DNA of 64,000 bases from Sphingomicrobium sp. XHP0239. Lineage in GTDB: Bacteria > Pseudomonadota > Alphaproteobacteria > Sphingomonadales > Sphingomonadaceae. Below, one piece after another: positions 31,759 through 38,905 of the stretch (position 1 is the stretch's first letter; every line of letters starts with the position of its first letter). The notes beneath the pieces were generated by a model. That model ran no database searches and was not told the origin of the DNA. It was given only the letters and a program-made list of their open reading frames with translations. Made by a program: the position numbers and the translations under genes. The stretch covers positions 1,488,001 through 1,552,000 of the forward strand of contig NZ_CP154608.1 of NCBI RefSeq assembly GCF_039555325.1, in the 5' to 3' direction.

Positions 31759-31970
31759 TGCACGCCCTCCCCGTTCCATGTAAGATGCACCTGCTTTTCC
31801 GCCGTCATGGAATTGCGCGCCCTCGCCTCGGTGCCAGCCGACGCGGGGGCTTTTCGTTGGTCGGGTGGGTCGAAAAGGTTAGACACTCGAAAACTGACGC
31901 CCTTGGCAAATCTGGGCGACAGCGTTCCGGTTAGCCTTTTCAAGTGCTTAGTATCATTTGGTTTGTTCAT
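31755..31970 (-). CDS. Small basic protein starting at the right end of the element
   Basis: 71 residues if the ATG at 31970 is used; this codon lies only two bases inside attR. An ATG at 32024 would begin outside the element. The sequence is basic and low in structure (MNKPNDTKHLKRLTGTLSP). It contains both right-end candidate arm sites within its DNA. The 4-base overlap with the next gene supports translation, but no ribosome site is visible, so confidence is modest. Confidence 0.4.
   Translation of the reverse strand: MNKPNDTKHLKRLTGTLSPRFAKGVSFRVSNLFDPPDQRKAPASAGTEARARNSMTAEKQVHLTWNGEGVQ
31877..31936 (+). repeat. Candidate integrase arm sites, right end
   Basis: GGTTAGACACT (31877-31887) and GGTTAGCC (31929-31936), both exact copies of words found just inside attL (21553 and 21519). 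They lie 36-96 bases inside attR. Confidence 0.5.
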
Positions 31971-31972
31971 GC

Positions 31973-31988
31973 CCACGTGGGGCATCCA
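31973..31988 (+). repeat. attR: 16-bp core repeat
   Basis: CCACGTGGGGCATCCA, identical to the tRNA-Gln 3' end at 21472-21487. Flanking bases differ, so the duplicated core is 16 bp. Beyond it the backbone resumes with the TonB receptor gene. Confidence 0.9.
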
Positions 31989-32061
31989 GCGTTTTTCCTC
32001 ATTCAGCCAGCCCTGCCGCTTCACGATGAGCTTGCGGAAGCGACAGGGGCGGACAGCATCC

Positions 32062-34185
32062 TCAGAAGTCGATCGAGAGCGATGCCTTCGCGGTCCGCGG
32101 CGCGCCCTGAAGGAGTGCCGGATTGAAGGCGTCGAAGGCGCTTGCCCAATAGGCCTCGTCGGTGACGTTATCGATGGTCGCCCGCAGCGTCAGCGGCGCA
32201 TCGCCGACCGCAAAGACGTATCGCGCGCCGATGTCGAGGACGGTCCAGTCGTCGAGTTGCAGCGTGTTGGCGATGTTGGCCTGCTGTTCGCCCGTGTGCG
32301 TGACGCGTCCCGTGAGCGTCAGCCCGGGAAGCATGCTCACGTCCCACTCGACATTGGCATTGGCGGCGAACTGCGGCACTCCGGGCGCCTCCGATCCGTT
32401 GTCGAAGGTGGCGTCGGCGACAGCGAACCCGGTGATGATCCGCAGACCCGGCAGGGGCTCTCCGTTGAGCGTGAACTCTATTCCCTCGTTGCGCTGCTCG
32501 CCGATGTAGGCGAAGCGCGTACCGCCCGCTCCGTCATCCTCGAAACCTTCGCCCGGACGTTCGATCCGGTAGAGCGAAAGCGTCGCGAACAGGGCCGGAT
32601 CGAAAAAGAATTTGCCCCCGATCTCGTATTGGGTCGACATGCGCGGCGCCAGTACGGCGCCGGGGTTGGAAATCTCCGCATCGATCGGCGCGACCGCGCC
32701 TTCCTGCAACGCCTCGATGTAGTTGGCATAGACCGACAGGCCCTCGACCGGCTTCACGACAACGCCCGCCACCGGCGTGACGGCGCTTTCCGAATATTCG
32801 GTGTCGAGCGCACCGCCGAAATAGCTGAAGCGTTCGATGTCGATATGCTGGTAGCGCCCGCCCGCCGTCAGCAGGACCTTCCCGTCCAGCAGGTCGATCG
32901 TGTCGGACGCGAACAGGCTCTTCAGCCTCCGCTCGGTAATCGGAAAAGGATCGTCGAGATCGCCGCCGGCAAAGGCAATCGGTTGCAGGACGACCTGTTG
33001 CGGGTCGTACAGATTGGTGTCGAACGGCGAATAGAATTCGTAGGCGGTGCGGTCCTGCTGCCAGATCATACTCCCCCCGACGTTCAGCGTATGCGCGACG
33101 CTGCCGGTATCGAAACCGGCGCGCAGCCCGATCTCGACCGCCTTGCTGTCCTGTTCGTACGGAATGAAGGAATGGAAGCCGCTCGACGCTTCCCCGGTGG
33201 TCGCATCGGCGACCTGGATCCCGCCATAGATGCCTTCCTCGTCGCCGCGCCGTGCACCCGCCTTGGCGTAGAACAGCGTTTCGGGCGCCAGATCGACTTC
33301 CAGATCGAGCGTGCCGAACACGTCGGCCAGTTCGGTATAGGTATAATCCTGCGCGTAATTGTCGCTTGCGTCCGGGACGTCGGGAATCGCGTCCGCCAGC
33401 AATGTGACCTTGGGCCGAAGGCTCTCGACCCGCACGTTCTGGTAGGCAAGGTCGAGCGCGACCCGGAACCTGCCACCGTCATAGTCGACTGCACCGCCGA
33501 TCACGCGCGCGGCGCGGTCCTCGCGGTCGATCGCCACCTCGCCGTCGCGATAGGCGCCGTTGATCCGCACGCCCAGTTCGTCGCCCGATCCGAAGCGCCG
33601 CGCCACGTCGAAGCTGCCACCGATATGGCCGTCGCCCACGAACGTCGCGGTCGCGCGCGTTCGATCCTCGACCGCGCGCTTCAGGAGCAGGTTGACGCTA
33701 CCGCCGACGCCCGATCCACCGGGTGCCGCACCGTTGAGGAAGGCCGACGATCCGTTGAGAACCTGAACCTGTTCGAACAGTTCGGGGGCGATCAACTGGC
33801 GCGGTGCGATACCGTACAGTCCATTGACCCCGACATCGTCGCCGAACAGCGAGAACCCCCGTATGACGAACTGCTCGGCCGCATTTCCGAATCCGTAGGT
33901 GGTGCGGACCGTGGGATCGTTCTCCAGGACCTCGCCGATCGTCAGCGGCTGCTGGTTGTAGATCAGCGTTTCATCGAAAGCCCGGATGTTGAAGGGCAGA
34001 TTCTCGGCCGGCTGGTCGCCGAGCGCACCGGCGTCACCGCCGTTGACGACTTCGGTCGCATTGTCGCGCTGCGCGGTGATGATGATCGTCTCGCTGGATG
34101 GATCGTCGGCCTCCTGCGCGGCAGCAGGCGACGCAAGAACGGTGGCCAAGGCGACAAGGGAACAGGCGGAAAGACGCATCTTCAT
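32062..34185 (-). CDS. TonB-dependent siderophore receptor
   Basis: Outer-membrane beta-barrel importing ferric siderophores; 707 residues. A signal peptide (LSACSLVALATVLASPAAAQ) precedes the plug domain with ENDPTVRTTYGFGNAAEQFVIRGF and the NGSSAFLNGAAPGGSGVGGSVNLL strand typical of siderophore receptors. The barrel ends in LLQGAPRTAKASLSIDF with a C-terminal phenylalanine, the usual assembly signal. Start ATG 34185 with AGGA ten bases upstream. It lies downstream of the PepSY gene and a small membrane protein gene on the same strand, all below a Fur-box-like site, so it should be induced by iron limitation. Confidence 0.93.
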   Translation of the reverse strand: MKMRLSACSLVALATVLASPAAAQEADDPSSETIIITAQRDNATEVVNGGDAGALGDQPAENLPFNIRAFDETLIYNQQPLTIGEVLENDPTVRTTYGFGNAAEQFVIRGFSLFGDDVGVNGLYGIAPRQLIAPELFEQVQVLNGSSAFLNGAAPGGSGVGGSVNLLLKRAVEDRTRATATFVGDGHIGGSFDVARRFGSGDELGVRINGAYRDGEVAIDREDRAARVIGGAVDYDGGRFRVALDLAYQNVRVESLRPKVTLLADAIPDVPDASDNYAQDYTYTELADVFGTLDLEVDLAPETLFYAKAGARRGDEEGIYGGIQVADATTGEASSGFHSFIPYEQDSKAVEIGLRAGFDTGSVAHTLNVGGSMIWQQDRTAYEFYSPFDTNLYDPQQVVLQPIAFAGGDLDDPFPITERRLKSLFASDTIDLLDGKVLLTAGGRYQHIDIERFSYFGGALDTEYSESAVTPVAGVVVKPVEGLSVYANYIEALQEGAVAPIDAEISNPGAVLAPRMSTQYEIGGKFFFDPALFATLSLYRIERPGEGFEDDGAGGTRFAYIGEQRNEGIEFTLNGEPLPGLRIITGFAVADATFDNGSEAPGVPQFAANANVEWDVSMLPGLTLTGRVTHTGEQQANIANTLQLDDWTVLDIGARYVFAVGDAPLTLRATIDNVTDEAYWASAFDAFNPALLQGAPRTAKASLSIDF

Positions 34186-34217
34186 TCGAAAATATCCTGT
34201 GGTGTTGGAAAAGGGAT

Positions 34218-34418
34218 TCAGCCGCGCCGGGCCCATGCCCGGGCGAGCGCGAACAGCGGGATGCCGAGCAGGATCCACGCCATCGTGTCGCGGATACCGC
34301 CGCCGGTTAGACCGACCACGAGACCCACGACCGTCGCCAGAAAGAGCGCGACCGGAATGGCGAGGATGCGCGCGAACGATGCGCGCGGCTGACGGCGCTG
34401 ACGGGCGGGCGGGATCAT
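34218..34418 (-). CDS. Small membrane protein in the iron-uptake unit
   Basis: 66 residues with a basic N-terminus and two predicted membrane helices (ILAIPVALFLATVVGLVVGL and AWILLGIPLFALARAW). Its ATG overlaps the PepSY gene stop by four bases. Short two-helix proteins of this kind accompany PepSY-domain iron reductase-like proteins in several proteobacteria; its role is unknown. Confidence 0.7.
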   Translation of the reverse strand: MIPPARQRRQPRASFARILAIPVALFLATVVGLVVGLTGGGIRDTMAWILLGIPLFALARAWARRG

Positions 34419-35590
34419 GCGACGACCTTTTCGCGCTTCGATCGGACGCGCCTAGCACCCGCCACGATCTCGTCGACACGGCGATCGACATGGCCGGGGC
34501 GGCGCCGCAACCACAGCCGGAGCCCGGTCCAGAGCACCCAGATCGTCAGAAGCGTCATCGTCGCCCAGATCAACTTGAGGACAAGGCCACCGTAGTCGCC
34601 GAAGTGAAGAGGCTTGGAGAGCATGAGCGCCTGGTTGAGCGCTGGCATCGCGCGAGCGTCGGTAAGTTCGCCCGTTCGCGCATCGACCAGCGCGGGGGTC
34701 AGGAGGTTCTGCGTCAGCGGTCGGTCGCCCTGAAAGAAGATCGCGTAATGCTGCGGCGTGCTCCAGGCCCCTCCGGGGAAGCCGATGAATTGCGGCGATC
34801 GACCCTGGAGGGCAGCCTGGGCGCTGCTCATCGCGGTATCCAGCGACCCGTACAGCGACGGGTCGAGCGCAGGCTGGTCGGCATATCGTGCGGTCATGGC
34901 CGCCAGCTCGCCATTCTGCCACCGTTCGGTCAGCGGATCGGCAAGAGCGTTGATGATCCCGGTGATGCCGACCACCAGCATCCAGCCGAGCGCGACGATC
35001 CCGACAAGGTTGTGGCGATCGAGCGTCCGCACCCGCGGGCTCCGTCGTTCGCGCAGCGTGCCGAACGGCAATCGCCGCATGAAGGGAGCATACAGCACGA
35101 CACCGGACACGAGCGCCAGCACGAACAACACGCCCATCGCGCCGAGGAACAACATGCCCGGCAGGCCGAGAAAGAGATCGGTATGCAGAGTCAGAACGAA
35201 GTTCATGAACCCGCCGGTCGGCGCCGGACCGAGCGCCTCGCCCGTCGCGCGGTCGAAAAACAGAAGCGTCATTTCCGAACCCGCTGCATCGGGTGACGGC
35301 CCGGTGGTCACGGTAAGCAGCGGACTGTCCTGACTGAACGCCATGAACAGCGGCACCTCGCCCGGCCGCTCCGACAAGGCGGTCGCCAGCATCATGTCCA
35401 GCGATCGGCCATCCGCCGCCGAAGCGGGACCGACGAGCGACGTTTCGTAATCCTCGCCCAGTAACCCATCGATCTCGTCGTGAAAGATGAGCGGAAGCCC
35501 CGTGACGCACAGCATCAACAGGAATGCGGTCGAGACGAGGCTCGTCCATTTGTGGATCAGGAACCAGGATTTGATGGTGCGCCGTTTCAC
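34415..35590 (-). CDS. PepSY-domain membrane protein (iron-uptake associated)
   Basis: About 391 residues with four membrane helices: one at the start (WFLIHKWTSLVSTAFLLMLCVTGLPL), two in the middle (LGAMGVLFVLALVSGVVLYA and LVGIVALGWMLVVGITGI) and one near the end (LVLKLIWATMTLLTIWVLW), around periplasmic PepSY regions. Members are linked to reductive release of iron from siderophores. Start: I prefer GTG 35590 because the homologous start MKRRTIK-like begins there and the Fur box at 35623 almost touches the alternative TTG 35620. First gene of the unit PepSY, small membrane protein, TonB receptor. Confidence 0.87.
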   Translation of the reverse strand: MKRRTIKSWFLIHKWTSLVSTAFLLMLCVTGLPLIFHDEIDGLLGEDYETSLVGPASAADGRSLDMMLATALSERPGEVPLFMAFSQDSPLLTVTTGPSPDAAGSEMTLLFFDRATGEALGPAPTGGFMNFVLTLHTDLFLGLPGMLFLGAMGVLFVLALVSGVVLYAPFMRRLPFGTLRERRSPRVRTLDRHNLVGIVALGWMLVVGITGIINALADPLTERWQNGELAAMTARYADQPALDPSLYGSLDTAMSSAQAALQGRSPQFIGFPGGAWSTPQHYAIFFQGDRPLTQNLLTPALVDARTGELTDARAMPALNQALMLSKPLHFGDYGGLVLKLIWATMTLLTIWVLWTGLRLWLRRRPGHVDRRVDEIVAGARRVRSKREKVVA

Positions 35591-35622
35591 CGGTCGACCG
35601 ACTAGAGAGACGATCCGCAACC

Positions 35623-35641
35623 GTCAATGATAATCATTCTC
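35623..35641. promoter_or_regulatory. Fur box
   Basis: GTCAATGATAATCATTCTC matches the 19-bp Fur consensus GATAATGATAATCATTATC at 16 positions. It lies upstream of the PepSY/TonB-receptor unit and between it and the divergent gene at 35744, which fits iron-dependent repression of the receptor unit. Confidence 0.8.
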
Positions 35642-35743
35642 AATAGCAACTACCTCGAAAAGCCCACCCGACGGTATCGCCGAGCCATCCACCATCTGCC
35701 TCGACGCAACTTTGGGCGGCTCCGGACCATTAGTGTCGCGCTT

Positions 35744-36559
35744 ATGAAATCATCCTTTCTTTCCGATCCCGACAACGGCCCCGCCTGGGACATGATCGCC
35801 GCCGACGGCCCCGTGATGGCGACCGCCATCCACGCGGGCCATCACGTCCGCCTCGAGCTTCAGCCGTGGCTTTGTATCGACGTGCCCGAACGCCTGCGCG
35901 AGGAAGACCCGATGACGGACTATTTCGTCACCGTCGGCGATACCGTCGTGCGCGCCAATCGGTCGCGCTTCGAATGCGATCTCAACCGCCCGCGCGAGGG
36001 GTGCATCTCCAACGACCCCGAGGACACGTGGGGCCTCACCATCTGGCGCGACGACCTTCCCGAAGAACAGATGGAGCGCTCGCGCCGGCTGCACGACGAT
36101 TTCTATGCGGCCGCCACCCGCCGCATCGACGCCATGATCGCGCAGCATGGTCGCATCCTGCTGCTGGATCTTCACAGCTACAATTATCGCCGTGACGGGG
36201 CGGAGGGCGAGCCCGCCCCGCTCCCGAACAACCCCGACATCGACCTTGGCGTCACCACGCTCGACCGCCCCGTCTACGGAGACCTCGTCGACCGCTTCGC
36301 GCGCAAGCTGCGCAGCGTTCCGATCGACGGACGCACCCCCGACGTGCGTGAAAACAAGCGGTTCGAGGATGGTGGCAACTTCCCCGAATGGCTCCATGCC
36401 CGTTACGGCGAAGACGCGTGCATCATGACGCTGGAATACAAGAAGATCTTCATGGACGAATGGGGACGCAGCGCCGACATTCTCGCGCTCCAGTCGCTGC
36501 GCCACGGCCTCTCCCTGGCGGTCGCCGACGCGCGGGCGTGGCTCGCGGAGACGCGCTGA
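35744..36559 (+). CDS. N-formylglutamate amidohydrolase family protein
   Basis: 271 residues, a zinc-dependent hydrolase of the FGase/HutG-like fold. Conserved segments: ATAIHAGHHV (zinc His), LLLDLHSYNYRRDG (metal ligands), ENKRFEDGGNFPEWLHARYGEDACIMTLEYKKIFMDEW (Glu base). The classical reaction gives glutamate and formate, but no histidine-utilisation gene is nearby. It is instead joined (TGATG overlap at 36557-36561) to the QEGLA gene and then to an ATP-grasp gene, a recurrent trio, so the true substrate may be an amidated or peptide-linked product of the ATP-grasp enzyme. Start ATG 35744 chosen; upstream sequence is not protein-like. Confidence 0.85.
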   Translation: MKSSFLSDPDNGPAWDMIAADGPVMATAIHAGHHVRLELQPWLCIDVPERLREEDPMTDYFVTVGDTVVRANRSRFECDLNRPREGCISNDPEDTWGLTIWRDDLPEEQMERSRRLHDDFYAAATRRIDAMIAQHGRILLLDLHSYNYRRDGAEGEPAPLPNNPDIDLGVTTLDRPVYGDLVDRFARKLRSVPIDGRTPDVRENKRFEDGGNFPEWLHARYGEDACIMTLEYKKIFMDEWGRSADILALQSLRHGLSLAVADARAWLAETR

Positions 36560-37746
36560 TGGTAGTGGGGGCGCGATACGAACTGTCGCCGGCCGCGCGC
36601 GAGGTCGATCGGACGTTGAGCCGGATCGACGCGACGCTCAACTGGCTTCACTATTTCATGCCGACCAACATCGCCGAGGTGCACAAGGGCTTCTTCGCCA
36701 GCGGATGCCAGTCCCTGCCTGCGGTCGAGTATCCGCCCATCGACATCGATCTCGACGAACAGCGCGCCACGCTACTCGGCCTGCCCGTCCACGACATCGA
36801 CGACCCGCTGATCGAAGTCTTGCTGATCGAGAAGCAGCGCGAGCTCGACCGCCAGATCCAGCTCATCCGCATGCGCGGAAAGGACGGCATCGCGCAGGCC
36901 TCGATCGACCTGTTCGGATCAGTCGGCGACCGGATGCGCGAACGCGCCGAACAGATCCTAGCCCATGTTCCCGACGCGCGAGAGCCCGATCTCGACTGCG
37001 ATTGCGACCAGTTCCGCGATCGGGCGTGCGAGGAATTCGCGGCCCTTGCCGCACGCGGAACCGACTTCAACCAGACCGCCATCGTCAACGAGAACGAGGG
37101 CACCGGCCTCTTCACGGAGGATGGCAATCTCAACATTCCCCGCGACTTTCGCGTCGCCTGCGACCGGATGGTGCCGTTGATCCAGCACGAGGTCGGCACG
37201 CACAGCGTCACCCGTCACAACGGCGCGCGCCAACCGCTCAAGACCCTTGCCCTCGGCCTCGCCGACTATGACGTGCTGCAGGAAGGGCTGGCGGTCATGG
37301 CCGAATATCTTTGCGGCTTCCTCCCGCCGCGTCGCCTGCGCATGCTCGCCGCGCGCGTCATCGCCGCCGACCTTGCCGTCCGCGGCTTCTCGCCCGCCGA
37401 CATTTACACCTCGATGCGCGAACAGTGCGGCATCGGCGAGGAAGACGCTTTCGACACCATGCTGCGATCCCTGCGTGGCGGCTGTTTCACCAAGGACGCG
37501 CTTTACCTCAAGGGCCTCGTCGAACTGGTCGCCTATCTCCATCACGGCGGCAATTACGAGATCCTCTTTCTCGGCAAATTCTCGCTCAAGCAGCTGCCCA
37601 CGCTTGAGAAGCTGGTCGATCGCGGGCTGCTCGAGAAGCCCGACCTCCTCCCCACCTATTTCGACGACGAGGTAGCCATGGCGCGGCTCGAGACCGTTCG
37701 CCGCGCCGACATCGTCGACCTCTATCAAGAAAGACCCGCCCCATGA
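36559..37746 (+). CDS. QEGLA-motif HEXXXH metallohydrolase (DUF1704 / 'flavohemoglobin expression-modulating' family)
   Basis: 395 residues. The signature HEVGTHSVTRHNG places metal ligands at His210 and His215 with catalytic Glu211, and VLQEGLAVMAEYL carries the family-defining QEGLA at 241-245. DUF1704 is the family that in animals includes the MATCAP tubulin carboxypeptidases, so peptidase or isopeptidase activity is plausible; the bacterial function is unknown and the annotated link to flavohemoglobin is weakly grounded. Overlaps the FGase-like gene by one base and the ATP-grasp gene by four, so all three are made together. Confidence 0.88.
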   Translation: MVVGARYELSPAAREVDRTLSRIDATLNWLHYFMPTNIAEVHKGFFASGCQSLPAVEYPPIDIDLDEQRATLLGLPVHDIDDPLIEVLLIEKQRELDRQIQLIRMRGKDGIAQASIDLFGSVGDRMRERAEQILAHVPDAREPDLDCDCDQFRDRACEEFAALAARGTDFNQTAIVNENEGTGLFTEDGNLNIPRDFRVACDRMVPLIQHEVGTHSVTRHNGARQPLKTLALGLADYDVLQEGLAVMAEYLCGFLPPRRLRMLAARVIAADLAVRGFSPADIYTSMREQCGIGEEDAFDTMLRSLRGGCFTKDALYLKGLVELVAYLHHGGNYEILFLGKFSLKQLPTLEKLVDRGLLEKPDLLPTYFDDEVAMARLETVRRADIVDLYQERPAP

Positions 37747-38783
37747 AAATCGCCATCGTCGTCAATCGCGTCGCGACCGAACAGGAAGATTATTCCTCCT
37801 CCCGCCTCGCGCGCATCGCCCTCGCGCGCGGACACGACGTCGCGCTCGTCGAGCTGGGGCGTTTCATCTACGACGCGACCGGAAGCATCTGCGCGCACGC
37901 CGTCGTCGCCCCGCAGAAGAAGTTCAAGTCCGACGCCGACTATATCGAGGCTATCCAGGACATCGAGCAGGAACGCATCAACCTCGACGACTATGACGTG
38001 ATGCTGCTCCGCTCCGATCCCGCCGACGAGCTCAGCGAGCGTCCCTGGGCCCCCGCCGCCGCGCTCCTGTTCGGTCAGCTCGCCGCCAAGCAGGGCCCGA
38101 TCGTCCTCAACGATCCGAGCTATCTCACCGACGCCGTCAACAAGACCTATTTCCAGCATTTCCCGGAGGCAGTGCGGCCCAAAACGGTCATCACCCGCTC
38201 CGAGGACGAAGTCCGTGCCTTCCTCGACGATGAAGGCGGCAAGGCGGTCATCAAGCCGCTCCAAGGGTCGGGCGGTCAGGGCGTCTTCGTCCTCGACGAG
38301 GACAATCGCCAGAACCTCAGCCAGACAGTCGAGGCGGTCACCCGCGACGGCTACGCCATTGTCCAGGAATATCTTGCCGGTGCCGCCGACGGCGACGTGC
38401 GCATGATCACGCTGAACGGTAGGCCGCTGGTGGTCGACGGCACCTACGCTTGCCTGCGCCGCTACAACGAGAGCGACGATGCGCGCTCGAACATCTCAGC
38501 CGGCGGCAGCAGCGAGATGATCGAACCGACCGACGAGATGCTCGCCGTGGCCGAACTGGTCGCGCCCAAGCTGATCGCCGACGGCATGTATCTCGCCGGT
38601 CTCGACATCGTCGGCGACAAGATGATGGAAGTGAACGTCGATACCCCGGGTGCGATCAGCTACATGGACGATGCCTCGGGCAAGGATTTCACCGGCGCCA
38701 TCCTCGACGACCTCGAACGCAAGGTGCGCCTGCGCAAGGAATATGGCGGCCGCCTTTCGAACCGTCAGCTCGCCATGATCTGA
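37743..38783 (+). CDS. ATP-grasp ligase, glutathione-synthase-like
   Basis: 346 residues. An N-terminal GshB-like domain is followed by the ATP-grasp fold: KAVIKPLQGSGGQGVFVLD (nucleotide-binding lysine and glycine loop), YAIVQEYLAGAADGDVRMITLNGRPLVVDG, and the magnesium-binding end LDIVGDKMMEVNVDTPGAIS. It is too divergent from GshB to assume glutathione synthesis and sits in the FGase-QEGLA cassette (ATGA overlap at 37743), so it probably joins an amino acid or peptide to a carboxyl group. A ligase together with two hydrolases suggests a make-and-remove modification cycle (inference). Confidence 0.87.
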   Translation: MKIAIVVNRVATEQEDYSSSRLARIALARGHDVALVELGRFIYDATGSICAHAVVAPQKKFKSDADYIEAIQDIEQERINLDDYDVMLLRSDPADELSERPWAPAAALLFGQLAAKQGPIVLNDPSYLTDAVNKTYFQHFPEAVRPKTVITRSEDEVRAFLDDEGGKAVIKPLQGSGGQGVFVLDEDNRQNLSQTVEAVTRDGYAIVQEYLAGAADGDVRMITLNGRPLVVDGTYACLRRYNESDDARSNISAGGSSEMIEPTDEMLAVAELVAPKLIADGMYLAGLDIVGDKMMEVNVDTPGAISYMDDASGKDFTGAILDDLERKVRLRKEYGGRLSNRQLAMI

Positions 38784-38905
38784 TGTCGATCCAGCGTCGA
38801 ACGCGGCGCTCGCGACTGATCGATATCAGCCCGAACGTCCCTTCGTTGCGGGAACGTTGCCGACCCGATTGGGGTTGAGGCCACGAAGGCAGTCGGAGGG
38901 CGTTC

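Larger units (their letters stand above)
21472..31988. mobile_element. Capsid-encoding phage-satellite-like integrative element at tRNA-Gln
   Basis: About 10.5 kb between perfect 16-bp direct repeats. Gene content in minus-strand transcription order: two small unknowns, RepA-like ATPase, small unknown, HNH nuclease, large terminase, small unknown, MerR-like regulator, major capsid, small unknown, prohead protease, portal, small unknown, tyrosine integrase. Two plus-strand cargo-like genes interrupt this. Every gene reads through and no tail, baseplate, fibre, holin or lysin gene is seen. Size, own replication gene, own capsid and missing tails match capsid-forming phage-inducible chromosomal islands, which borrow tails from a helper phage. 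A degraded prophage is the alternative, but the intact ends, tight ATGA-type overlaps and lack of broken genes argue against decay. Confidence 0.8.

Noticed and set aside
31606..34392. A 928-codon plus-strand frame crossing attR and running antisense to the TonB receptor
   Set aside because: Shadow of the receptor gene; composition is typical of reverse-complement frames and it would bridge element and backbone without reason.
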